Notes under the pieces: generated by a model
The model's input: the letters and a program-made list of their open reading frames with translations, nothing else
Database searches by the model: none
Told to the model about the DNA's origin: nothing
Made by a program: the position numbers and the translations under genes
Shown: positions 16,897 to 24,652 of the stretch, one piece after another
Position numbering within the stretch: position 1 is the first letter of the stretch
Layout: each line of letters starts with the position of its first letter
NCBI RefSeq assembly: GCF_023822025.1
Contig: NZ_CP082909.1
Span: forward strand, 3,586,001-3,650,000
DNA: 64,000 nucleotides
Direction: 5' to 3'
From: Endozoicomonas sp. 4G
GTDB lineage: Bacteria; Pseudomonadota; Gammaproteobacteria; Pseudomonadales; Endozoicomonadaceae

Positions 16897-17796
16897 GTTT
16901 TTTTGCACAAACTTTATTGCTTGCTTATGTTTGTGGCTCAACCCTTTTTTATTTTTCATTTGACGTTCAACATCATCTGTTGAATGCGGGGCAGGTAAAA
17001 AATCATACCTTTTGCAGATAAAACCATTTTCAATGTAATAGTTAAATGTTGCTATTGATGCACCAGATGACAAGATTAGTTCAAAAACGTCATATAGCTT
17101 CAATGGATTTCTAGTCAGGAATTTGAAGCATGGAATAAAAAATATAGCCTTATCTTTTCTAATTCTAGGTATTACTGCACTCAAATATTCATCAAACCTT
17201 GGATCAAACCCACTTAAAACAACAGTTTTATTTTTACCAACGCTATTTGTATTGAAATCATATTTTTCTTCTATGCTAAATATGTATTCTGATTTAGATG
17301 GCTGATATGTTGTAGTTCCACTAGATATTTTGCTTAATTCTAAAAAAGCTTTATATGTAATTGGATGACTTTTACTAAAGGAAATCCCCTCACTCGAAGG
17401 TAAATCTGTAAAAATATCTTTTGAATTAAAGAAATTAATTGCTTCTATTGTAATTTCTTTAATATCATCGTCATCAATAAATACCTTTTCCTCTCCTATT
17501 AATTCTTGGCTATAACATTCATCTGCGTGGAGATCTTCTATAACACTATTTCTTATTGATGAATTTACAAGCATCTTAACCAATAATGATGGAGCCTTTG
17601 GCTCATAATTTACTGCTTCTTCGCGAGACATTTCAAGAAATGAAGCTCTTTCATTTTTATTGTTCCAAACTGATAAAATTGAATTCAGTCTTGTAGAAAT
17701 ATCAAGCTTAATAAATGATGTTTGCTTTTGATTTAACCCTTTTTCCTTAAGTTTTGGAGCCAAGATCTGATCTAAGTATTCATTAGTTATAGTCAT
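16891..17796 (-). CDS. Cassette-borne soluble protein, unknown
   Basis: The 301-residue protein is AT-rich in codon use, with no signal peptide, membrane segment or motif I recognise. Charged helical N-terminal sequence (1-110) is followed by a mixed region with IFFIPCFKFL and a basic C-terminus (KNKKGLSHKHKQAIKFV). Its TAA stop is formed by the attC core box at 16890-16896. The start is 88 bases from the next site, leaving room for a cassette promoter. The function is not predictable from sequence. Confidence 0.65.
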   Translation of the reverse strand: MTITNEYLDQILAPKLKEKGLNQKQTSFIKLDISTRLNSILSVWNNKNERASFLEMSREEAVNYEPKAPSLLVKMLVNSSIRNSVIEDLHADECYSQELIGEEKVFIDDDDIKEITIEAINFFNSKDIFTDLPSSEGISFSKSHPITYKAFLELSKISSGTTTYQPSKSEYIFSIEEKYDFNTNSVGKNKTVVLSGFDPRFDEYLSAVIPRIRKDKAIFFIPCFKFLTRNPLKLYDVFELILSSGASIATFNYYIENGFICKRYDFLPAPHSTDDVERQMKNKKGLSHKHKQAIKFVQKNT

Positions 17797-17883
17797 TAAA
17801 GTCTCTAGATTAAAAATTGATATTTCATATTAGCAGAAAATACCTGACCCTTAATGTTTTGAGTTATTGAAAACTCGCGAAAC

Positions 17884-17938
17884 ACCTAACGCCTGCATCA
17901 GGTGCGCCGTCAGCGTCACCTGGATGCACTTGTTATAA
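17884..17938 (-). other. attC-like integron recombination site
   Basis: A 55-bp site: ACCTAAC (17884-17890), arms TGCATCAGGTG and CACCTGGATGCA, and GTTATAA (17932-17938). The right arm has one extra unpaired G. Extrahelical bases mark the L'' side of attC, so the cassettes here are oriented on the minus strand, in agreement with the genes. Confidence 0.85.
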
Positions 17939-18583
17939 CAAGGACTGCACATAACTTTGAATTGTGCGTATAAATGAGTCAAAGGTTTTGTAGAATGATA
18001 AATACAATATAAGACCTATAAATAGTATAAAACCTTCAATTCTAGCTGCCCAGCGCCATTTGCGATTGTCTTCAACGAACTTTGGCAGGTCTTTAACCCC
18101 TTTCCAATATAAAACCTCAACAGTAACTGCTGTTATCATTAGGTAACACGCTGGAACTATAGCTGCCAGAATAAATATACCACCTACATTCTTCCCTTCT
18201 GAGATGAAAGCGGGAATTGAGATACCTACACAAAGCCCAATCATTGCTATAGAAAGCAAGGCGGAGAAGTTCTCAATTGTATGAATGAATCCTGATTGTA
18301 AACTTCGGCGATCAACAACTCCAAAAAGCATACGATGCCCTGTAATAGACAAGCCTGTAATAATGAAGAAGAACAGGAGTGTGTTGATAGCTATGCTTTC
18401 TTCAAATAGAGATGTAGCAAATTTTGAAAGGTCGAAGTTTATATCTGTATTTTTTATTATTAATTTATAAATACTGCTATTGATTATATATTTTTCAAGT
18501 GAAATTAATGTGCCAGAGAAAATGCCAATTATAATAAATGGCCATATGTTTTCTTTGATTCTTTTTGAGTGAGTTGATCTCAA
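17933..18583 (-). CDS. Cassette-borne multi-pass membrane protein
   Basis: The 216-residue protein has about five hydrophobic segments: roughly 13-30, 65-82, 108-128, 132-158 and 183-203 (GFILFIGLILYLSFY). A basic N-terminus and a VDRRSLQSGFIH loop are also present. The family is not recognised. Its stop codon is inside the GTTATAA core box and its start is 13 bases from the next site, so it fills its cassette. It is AT-rich. Small membrane proteins of this kind are frequent in integron arrays and some act in phage defence, but nothing here proves that role. Confidence 0.7.
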   Translation of the reverse strand: MRSTHSKRIKENIWPFIIIGIFSGTLISLEKYIINSSIYKLIIKNTDINFDLSKFATSLFEESIAINTLLFFFIITGLSITGHRMLFGVVDRRSLQSGFIHTIENFSALLSIAMIGLCVGISIPAFISEGKNVGGIFILAAIVPACYLMITAVTVEVLYWKGVKDLPKFVEDNRKWRWAARIEGFILFIGLILYLSFYKTFDSFIRTIQSYVQSLL

Positions 18584-18596
18584 TGTTGATTCCTTG

Positions 18597-18651
18597 TTAT
18601 AACGCCTAAATCAGGTGCGCCGTAGGCATCACCTGGATTTACTTGTTGAAC
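18597..18651 (-). other. attC-like integron recombination site
   Basis: A 55-bp site: TTATAAC (18597-18603), arms TAAATCAGGTG and CACCTGGATTTA with the extra G on the right arm, and GTTGAAC (18645-18651). It is a close relative of the site at 17884, with compensating changes in the arms. Confidence 0.85.
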
Positions 18652-18758
18652 CAAGCCTCTAACGCGGCAAAAAAATACCGTTCATCCCAGCCACCCCACC
18701 GTTGCCAATACTTCCTGATATCCGTACCACTCCGACGCGGCTTATATAAGGAAGCAAC

Positions 18759-19015
18759 ATGGAACGTTCTGCACAAATCCGGTTTGACAAACTGTATCAA
18801 AAACACCTCACCACCCTGAAACTTCAGGGCAAAAGAAAATCAACCATTGATCTATACAGCAGGCCGCTGCGGCGGCTGGCTGACTTCTTTGACCATTGTC
18901 CTGACAGACTCAGCCCTGAGGATTTAAAAACCTATTTTGCCGCCCTGGTGGAAAGCCACTCCTGGAGCACGGTCAAAACCGTTCGTAATGGCCTACAGTT
19001 TTTCTGGAAACATGT
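18759..19015 (+). pseudogene. Tyrosine recombinase, N-terminal fragment of an IS91-like composite element
   Basis: The frame reads MERSAQIRFDKLYQKHLTTL, KLQGKRKSTIDLYSRPLRRL, ending SWSTVKTVRNGLQFFWKHV. This is the SAM-like core-binding domain of XerC/D-type recombinases. The catalytic domain is gone: at 19015/19016 the sequence switches to IS91 transposase sequence in another frame. Certain IS91-group elements carry such a recombinase beside the Y2 transposase, so both pieces probably derive from one element by internal deletion. Confidence 0.75.
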
Positions 19016-19464
19016 AAGGACTACTATCACCGAGCCTGAAAACAAGGCTGCCCAAAGAGTGGGTCGTCAATTGCAAGCGGGTGGGCAAAGGATTACCAGC
19101 ACTTGAATATCTATCCTGCTATCTGTACCGAGGCTTGATCAGTGACAACAACATCCTGGCCAGCAAACAGGGAAAGGTGACCTTTTCTTGCCTCAACGGT
19201 GAGACCGGCAAAAAGGAGAAGCGAACCCTGCCAGGAGAAGACTTCCTGTGGCTGGTACTGAAACATGTATTACCCAGGCGACTTCGACGATCGCGGGATT
19301 ATGGATTTTTAAACAGCAACGCAAAAAAACAATTATAACTGGTGCAACTGGTTTTAAATGTGATGGTCAAAGCAGTCGAACCCGTCATTCGCCCGACATT
19401 CACATGCAGGCGTTGCGGTGAGTCTATGAAACACATTGCGTTCAGTTTCCTGAAACCGACCTGA
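19016..19464 (+). pseudogene. IS91-family transposase, C-terminal fragment
   Basis: The frame reads GLLSPSLKTRLPKEWVVN, CKRVGKGLPALEYLSCYL, YRGLISDNNILASKQGK and HVLPRRLRRSRDYGF, the IS91 Y2 transposase C-terminal block. An in-frame TAA at 19336-19338 interrupts it. Beyond the stop the same frame continues with LVQLVLNVMVKAVEP and a CRRCGESM zinc knuckle to a TGA at 19464. It is truncated at the 5' end and carries a nonsense mutation. Confidence 0.8.
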
Positions 19465-19686
19465 GCATTGCCACAGCAACAAAAACCGCCATTCACAAGC
19501 AGGGAGGAAATGTAAGCTCAGCCAGACAGAACCGACATATCTAAGACTACCGTAATTCAGTGGTCTGGAGACACTCATCCTGAATAAATGGCGTTCAGCA
19601 AAAACGTTTTGATTCAAGGCTCGCCAGAAAAGTAAACTTTAATAGACCTTCCTTACCAGAATTCAAGCCGGACTTGTGCAACAACA

Positions 19687-19718
19687 GGATAAGATTGCGG
19701 CTGGGCGCAATCTTATCC
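19687..19718 (-). terminator. Strong hairpin after the transglutaminase-like gene
   Basis: A perfect 13-bp stem (GGATAAGATTGCG / CGCAATCTTATCC) with a 6-base loop lies seven bases beyond the 19726 stop of the minus-strand gene. On the minus strand it is followed by TGTTGTTGCAC rather than a pure U run. Position and stability still support a terminator. Confidence 0.65.
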
Positions 19719-19725
19719 TTATTCG

Positions 19726-20619
19726 TCATGTGTATTCTCTATGTTTGGAATATAGATCTTTAATGCTTGGCGATTTAAACCAACCCCAATCATCAGGTAA
19801 CGTTATTTGCTTGCAGCTTTCTATCGCTTCGTTAGCTGCTGGCACGTCCGATAAACTGCTATGCACAGCTAATTCATCCATTAATGAAAGTTCATTTTCA
19901 TCTGCTATTGGAGTGATATATTCTTGGAGTATGCCCCACCCTGTATCCCAAGCTAACAACTCGATCTTTGTGAGTGCGAATAGGTCACGAATCACATTAC
20001 CTTTAATAAAGGCAAGACCACTAAAACCGTTGATACCAAATAATTCTGGGTTTTCTTTATCGGATCGACAAATCTCCCATGCTTTACCTGCAAGAATGAA
20101 TTTATCTTGAGGGAAATCACACGGATCAAAGTCAATTTTCAATGTATCTCGGTGCAAGCTATCTAACTGAGCATCAGCCATAACCCACTTCGATTTCCTC
20201 TCGCTCCAAAACTCACAAATCCAGTGGTCTTCAAAGTGATTTGACCTCAGATACGTTGCAAAACCACATCTTAAGCGTGCAGGAATTCCCTTAGCCCTGA
20301 GGATTGAACATAGCATCAGAGAAAAATCACGACAGATACTCACAATTCTATTCTGTGCTTTTCGAGGAGAAGTTAAATCCTTCTCTCCCTTTGATTCTGC
20401 ACGCTCAAAGATATCTGAAATGTATCTTAGCTGCATTTCTTTAAACTGCGTGGCTTCATCAAAGTCACAACCATATCTTTCAAACCAATAGGCATGAATC
20501 AATAGATTTTGAGTAAACTGACAAATGCTTTCAATATCACTGGGTAAATTTTCAAGTATTGACCGAAAATTAGCAGTATCCGTGAAAACACTCGCAGTCG
20601 AAAAGTAATTATTATTCAT
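19726..20619 (-). CDS. Transglutaminase-like (papain-fold) protein
   Basis: The 297-residue protein carries a transglutaminase-core domain. The Cys lies in SICRDFSLMLCSILRAKGI, the His in NHFEDHWICEFW and the Asp in WVMADAQLD, giving the Cys-His-Asp order of the superfamily. Bacterial members are mostly proteases, amidases or regulators rather than cross-linkers. There is no signal peptide, so it should be cytoplasmic. I chose the ATG at 20619 because upstream in-frame sequence runs through the adjacent attC site. Its own attC on the 3' side is not visible and was probably lost to the IS91-type debris. Confidence 0.8.
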   Translation of the reverse strand: MNNNYFSTASVFTDTANFRSILENLPSDIESICQFTQNLLIHAYWFERYGCDFDEATQFKEMQLRYISDIFERAESKGEKDLTSPRKAQNRIVSICRDFSLMLCSILRAKGIPARLRCGFATYLRSNHFEDHWICEFWSERKSKWVMADAQLDSLHRDTLKIDFDPCDFPQDKFILAGKAWEICRSDKENPELFGINGFSGLAFIKGNVIRDLFALTKIELLAWDTGWGILQEYITPIADENELSLMDELAVHSSLSDVPAANEAIESCKQITLPDDWGWFKSPSIKDLYSKHREYT

Positions 20620-20645
20620 AGCATTAACTTGAAATTTGTGGATAC

Positions 20646-20706
20646 ACATAACGCCTGCATAAGCGGCGGCGCGTCTAGCGCCCTCCGCTGGATGCTCTTG
20701 TTGAAC
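20646..20706 (-). other. attC-like integron recombination site
   Basis: A 61-bp site: ACATAAC (20646-20652), arms GCATAAGCGG and CCGCTGGATGC, loop region GCGCGTCTAGCGC, and GTTGAAC (20700-20706). The right arm again carries the extra base. The truncated site at 14461 is almost the same sequence. A 25-base stretch like the IS91 transposase 3' end (AACTGGTTTTAAATG) directly follows. Confidence 0.85.
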
Positions 20707-20728
20707 CAACTGGTTTTAAATGTAATGG

Positions 20729-21373
20729 TCAATGTGAAAGAATTTTTCGAATCCCTTCCACATTTAATGGTTCTTTTTCAGAGTGATCCAGTCTATGGCA
20801 GTTTGCACACAAAAGAATAAGATCACTTTTCTTTGTTTTACCTGTATGTTTATCGCTACTTATTGGAACCGTATGATGGCACTCAATAATTCTAAGTGCT
20901 GCTTTTTCTTCATACTTGTTTCCATCATGATCACATGCTGCACAAATTAACTTATTATTTTTGTATGCATTAATTTTTAACTTTCGAGAAATTGCCGACT
21001 TTCTTTCTCTATAATTATGGGTTCTTGATCGTATTTCACCCTCAGCAAGACTATCGTCACCTTCTAATTTACGTATCTTATTTAGTATATTTTTGACATC
21101 TTCAGATAAACATAACTCTTCGCCCAAATCTCCCATATCGTAAGAATCAAAATTGCTAAAAATATGGAATAGCACATCTGATACAATTGGTGACACTTCA
21201 ACTTTTTTCCACTCATCAGAGCACAATGAGTCCGGGCCTGCATTTTTACACCCTTCATAGAAAGGACATGACTCGAGACATTGTCCTTCTTTATGCCATG
21301 TTTCTCCCCCCGGCATGATCGATTCAAATACTGCAACTTCTTCATTGGTCAAATTGAGCTCTTTTTTCAACAT
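20729..21373 (-). CDS. HNH-endonuclease domain protein
   Basis: The 214-residue protein has a Cys-rich N-terminal part (CLESCPFYEGC, residues 31-41). The HNH domain at about 140-205 has metal-binding Cys pairs in ICAACDHDG and LLCANCHRLDH and the catalytic region ECHHTVPIS. HNH proteins of this layout are found in restriction, anti-phage and mobile-element contexts. It is a single-gene cassette next to the 20646 site, AT-rich, with a start 12 bases from the decayed site to its right. The substrate is unknown. Confidence 0.8.
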   Translation of the reverse strand: MLKKELNLTNEEVAVFESIMPGGETWHKEGQCLESCPFYEGCKNAGPDSLCSDEWKKVEVSPIVSDVLFHIFSNFDSYDMGDLGEELCLSEDVKNILNKIRKLEGDDSLAEGEIRSRTHNYRERKSAISRKLKINAYKNNKLICAACDHDGNKYEEKAALRIIECHHTVPISSDKHTGKTKKSDLILLCANCHRLDHSEKEPLNVEGIRKILSH

Positions 21374-21384
21374 AAAATCACCAG

Positions 21385-21543
21385 ATACCTAATTTCCATT
21401 GCTGTAGACACACTCTAATGAAGAGTTCCAAAAAGTAGCAGCACAAACATCGGCATTGAAACTCTGTACTTTATGTTGAGCAGCTAAAGCCTGCTGCAAG
21501 GGTGCGAACACAGTGAGCAACCCTTTGACTGCACTTGTTATAC
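21385..21543 (-). other. Long degenerate attC-like site
   Basis: The box GTTATAC (21537-21543) directly precedes the stop of the next minus-strand gene. The left box is probably the ACCTAAT near 21386-21392, giving a VCR-length site of about 159 bp. The internal arms TTGCTGTAGACACACTC and GGGTGCGAACACAGTGAGCAA pair only partly. The assignment rests mainly on position and the right box. Confidence 0.45.
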
Positions 21544-21545
21544 CT

Positions 21546-22154
21546 CTACTCGTAGGCTGGCAATTGCTTTGCGATATCATCAATTACACAATCAATTGGA
21601 CATTTAAAGCTAAAATGAGGAGCCCCTTCTTTTCTATCAAAAAACGGTTTATTAGCATCAGAAAAAGATTTCTGTATTGACGCTATTTTTGAATCTAGCA
21701 TTAAGCTTTTGCATGAATTTTCCCCATATAAAATATTAATCCAGTTTTCTAACAATAATTTTCTTTCAGAAAACGGATAATCTGTTTCATACATTTTTTG
21801 AGATAACCAAAGCTCATGAATATTTTTGATCTCCGGCGGTTTACTTATATTTGACTCTTTTATTGAAGTTATTTTCTTTCTTGCTTTTTCAATATCTTTT
21901 CGTTTCTCTAAAATATCAGAAACATAGTGGAAAGGTAACAATATTGCTAGAAATAATATTAGAATAAAAGCCATGGGAAGAAATAAAATTTGTTTGATTT
22001 TAGTCTTCCAGTTTTCATCTAACACTATTCCGTCAATTATACCTTTAAGCGGACTTTCATATTTCTTTTGCTGCAAATCTTGCAACTCTTTGCGAGCAAT
22101 TCTTAGCTTTAATTCTATTGCCAATTCAATGCATTTTTGTTCTTTTTTATTCAT
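21546..22154 (-). CDS. Cassette-borne membrane-anchored protein, unknown
   Basis: The 202-residue protein has a basic helical N-terminus (1-50), one strong transmembrane segment at about 56-76 (ILFLPMAFILILFLAILLPF), a Lys-rich coiled segment (82-100), and a soluble C-terminal domain containing ELWLSQKMYE and FKCPIDCVIDDIAKQL. It follows the 95-residue membrane gene after 11 bases, so the two form a transcription unit. The family is not recognised. Confidence 0.65.
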   Translation of the reverse strand: MNKKEQKCIELAIELKLRIARKELQDLQQKKYESPLKGIIDGIVLDENWKTKIKQILFLPMAFILILFLAILLPFHYVSDILEKRKDIEKARKKITSIKESNISKPPEIKNIHELWLSQKMYETDYPFSERKLLLENWINILYGENSCKSLMLDSKIASIQKSFSDANKPFFDRKEGAPHFSFKCPIDCVIDDIAKQLPAYE

Positions 22155-22165
22155 AAAAATATAAA

Positions 22166-22453
22166 TTACTTATCGAATGAAACAACAAATGAGATAGAAG
22201 CCCCAGATCCTAAACAGAGTAAAAATAACTGGAATGCACTTTTACCATCCCATTTATGGGGCATCAATTGCTCCATATCCTTTGTTTCAAATATTGTGAC
22301 AGCAAAGAAAATCACCATGATAATGAAATAAAACCAAATACCATACGAACATGTATTGAGAATAAACCTACCAAGATAAGTTGTCTGGGGAAAACCCGCT
22401 TTATCCAAGGTGCTCTCAAGCTCATCCATGAGACGATCAATTATGTTAGCCAT
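22166..22453 (-). CDS. Small two-helix membrane protein, unknown
   Basis: The 95-residue protein has two predicted transmembrane helices (about 35-53, GIWFYFIIMVIFFAVTIF; about 72-90, FQLFLLCLGSGASISFVV) linked by a polar loop. An acidic amphipathic N-terminus (IIDRLMDELESTLDKAG) precedes them. It is upstream of and tightly spaced to the 202-residue gene. A pair of small membrane proteins in a cassette is a common layout for abortive-infection or toxin-like systems, which is inference only. Confidence 0.65.
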   Translation of the reverse strand: MANIIDRLMDELESTLDKAGFPQTTYLGRFILNTCSYGIWFYFIIMVIFFAVTIFETKDMEQLMPHKWDGKSAFQLFLLCLGSGASISFVVSFDK

Positions 22454-23268
22454 AACTTTTCCGTAAGTTGCATGTTTTCCACTGTATTAAAATTTTTGAG
22501 ATATTTCTACACATGCTCAGAGTTGGCTTTGAGGCATAACAGCTATTAGACCTCAAGCGAGTGATATCAGCTATCACACTCACACGTAGCATATCCCCCT
22601 AAACCAAGGAAAATAAACTCACCTGAGATATATCCTAACTTTTCAACCTGCCAAAAAGTCATTAATTATCAACAATTTATAACCCATTTCACCCCCTCCC
22701 CGAATAGGCCGCAAGTGAGTTACTTGCATTTTTGGTACTTTCTTCAAAAACACAGTACAAAATAACAGCTATCGAATTTACCATGCCATCCCCTTTTGTA
22801 ACCGAAGCACGCAACACCATAAAATATGACAGGCACACTACCGCCCAACTGCCACACAGCTGAAGAACAACGACTCCCTTATCTCAATCATTTCCTGCTT
22901 GTCTGAAAGTAGTAAGATTGTGCCAGTATTCTCTATTGAAGGGTAGGCATTAATGCTACCTCCGCTTAAACCATGCTGATCAGTAATGGATCGAACTCCC
23001 GCTTACCAAAGCTCCGGCCAGCTCGAACTGGTATATCAAGCCGAAGTTACCGGGTGGTGTGATTCTTTGTATACGTCATTGGCCATGTTTCATAAGACCT
23101 ACTCAGTAGCCAGCCTTTCCTGCTCATCAACCACAAGAAGACACAACGCAAATGGTCGTAATACGATATTCGTCGTTTATCAGGTTAATCTGGTCTTTGC
23201 CTCGTGCTCCGGATTCCACTTTTCCACTCCCTGATCCCACTCTCACTCAGCATTAACTGGAACGTTCA
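22454..23268. other. Intergenic stretch without a supported gene
   Basis: About 815 bases between the last cassette genes and fic. GCATAAC at 22534-22540 could be a right-hand core box closing the cassette array, but no paired arm follows. Short open frames here have no recognisable content. No integron integrase or attI was seen here. Confidence 0.5.
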
Positions 23269-24369
23269 TCAATAGGGCACCAAGTCATTACTATCGCGCT
23301 TCATCAGATCAATCAACTTCTTATGAACAAACAGCTTTTCTTTACCAGATTGAACTTCCTCGAGCACACCTATTGCACAAAGCTGCTTGAGGTAGAGCGA
23401 GGCAGTTTGTCGCCGGGCAATGCCGCGCTCTGTCAGGTTACTGATACGACTATAGGGCTGTTCAAAAATAATTTGAATCAACTCATGACTATAGATTTTG
23501 GGTACCTGTTGCTGAATCCACCGTGATGTCATCTCCATCAGTTCCCGTATACCGGCTATTTTTGCCCGGGTCCAGCAGGATGTATTTTCCACAGCTTCCA
23601 ACATATATAACACCCAGGGTTCCCAGGCCTGCTCCTGAGTGACCTGATTAAGCAGTTGATAGTATTGAGCCTTGTTCCGGACGATATAGTGGCTCAAATA
23701 AAGAATGGGCAATGTCAGTAGACCTTGCTCCAGCAGGTAAAGAATATTCAGTATCCGCCCGGTACGGCCATTGCCATCGGTAAAGGGGTGAATCGCCTCA
23801 AACTGATAATGCGTTACCGCCATTTTCACAAGCGGGTCAGTGTCGTCTTCTACGTGAATATACCGCTCCCAATCGGCCATCAGGTCACGGATTACCGCTT
23901 CTCCTTCGGGTGGGGTATAGATGATTCTGCCTGTCAGATCATTGGCGAGCTTAGTGCCTGGCACTTTGCGAATGTCCATTTCGCACCCTTTAATGGTGCT
24001 GCACACAGCTGCCGCCATATTGGTTGATATAGGCCTTTGGGCAAGTTGCTGAACACCCGAAAAAAGCGCAGTTCGGTATCTCAGAGCCTCTTTGGTTGCC
24101 GGATCTGCCTGGCTGTCCTCTTCGGCGTACTGGAACAGCTTGTCGGTGGTGGTGACAATATTCTCTATTTCGGAACTGTCTTTCGCTTCCAGCAGTGGCA
24201 GCATATTGATCAGCAGTTCCTGATTCGGTAACAGCTCTCCGGCCTGCTTGAGCTCTGCCAATGCAGACCGAGCCCTGATACAGGCTTTGAGAACGGGAAC
24301 TGTCTCTAGACTTTGAGCAACAGGCAACGGTGGAAGCTGGTTGTAAGGCTGATCAGGCTGGCACTTCAT
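23269..24369 (-). CDS. Fic-family AMP transferase with C-terminal winged helix
   Basis: The 366-residue protein resembles the Shewanella-type Fic enzyme. The catalytic motif HPFTDGNGRTGR lies at about 194-205. The N-terminal inhibitory helix SSEIEN at about 65-70 fits the S/TxxxE(G/N) self-inhibition motif, so AMPylation should be restrained until relieved. The C-terminal 60 residues (RISNLTERGIARRQTASLYL) look like a winged helix that could bind DNA. I chose MKCQPDQPYNQLPPLP, matching the family start; a GTG at 24396 is possible. The 70-bp palindrome-bearing repeats begin 19 bases upstream, which suggests autoregulation. Confidence 0.9.
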   Translation of the reverse strand: MKCQPDQPYNQLPPLPVAQSLETVPVLKACIRARSALAELKQAGELLPNQELLINMLPLLEAKDSSEIENIVTTTDKLFQYAEEDSQADPATKEALRYRTALFSGVQQLAQRPISTNMAAAVCSTIKGCEMDIRKVPGTKLANDLTGRIIYTPPEGEAVIRDLMADWERYIHVEDDTDPLVKMAVTHYQFEAIHPFTDGNGRTGRILNILYLLEQGLLTLPILYLSHYIVRNKAQYYQLLNQVTQEQAWEPWVLYMLEAVENTSCWTRAKIAGIRELMEMTSRWIQQQVPKIYSHELIQIIFEQPYSRISNLTERGIARRQTASLYLKQLCAIGVLEEVQSGKEKLFVHKKLIDLMKRDSNDLVPY

Positions 24370-24387
24370 GTTCATAAACCGGTAAAA

Positions 24388-24626
24388 AATCGACACGTTC
24401 TCAGCTTATGTCGATAACATCGACATGTAAAGAAAACATGTTTAAAAAAGCTCACTTAATCGACATGTTTTGCAGTTATGTCGATAGCATCGACATGTAA
24501 GGGAAACATGTTTAAAAAAGCGCATTTAATCGACATGTTTTACAGTTATGTCGATAGCATCGACATGTAAGAAAAACACGTTTAAAAAAGTACATTTAAT
24601 CGACATGTTTTACGGTTAGGCCGATA
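24388..24626. repeat. Tandem array of 70-bp repeats with 19-bp palindromes upstream of fic
   Basis: Three head-to-tail 70-bp units lie at 24388-24457, 24458-24527 and 24528-24597, with a partial fourth to about 24626. Each carries ATGTCGAT-NNC-ATCGACAT, a palindrome with perfect 8-base arms (24408-24426, 24478-24496, 24548-24566), half-site ATCGACATG, and an AAACATGTTT or AAACACGTTT element. The units differ at a few positions only, and the first overlaps the region just before the fic start. This looks like a multi-operator control region. Confidence 0.92.
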
Positions 24627-24652
24627 CAGCTCGAATGACCTGAGTACCAACA

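Noticed and set aside
20629-20820. 63-codon plus-strand frame
   Set aside because: It crosses an attC site and a short IS91-derived stretch, then runs antisense to the HNH gene.
22986-23234. 82-codon frame between the cassettes and fic
   Set aside because: No ribosome site, motif or conserved composition; it reads like decayed DNA.
24388-24626. Possible CRISPR array
   Set aside because: The 70-bp units are contiguous and repeat throughout, with no unique spacers and no cas genes nearby.
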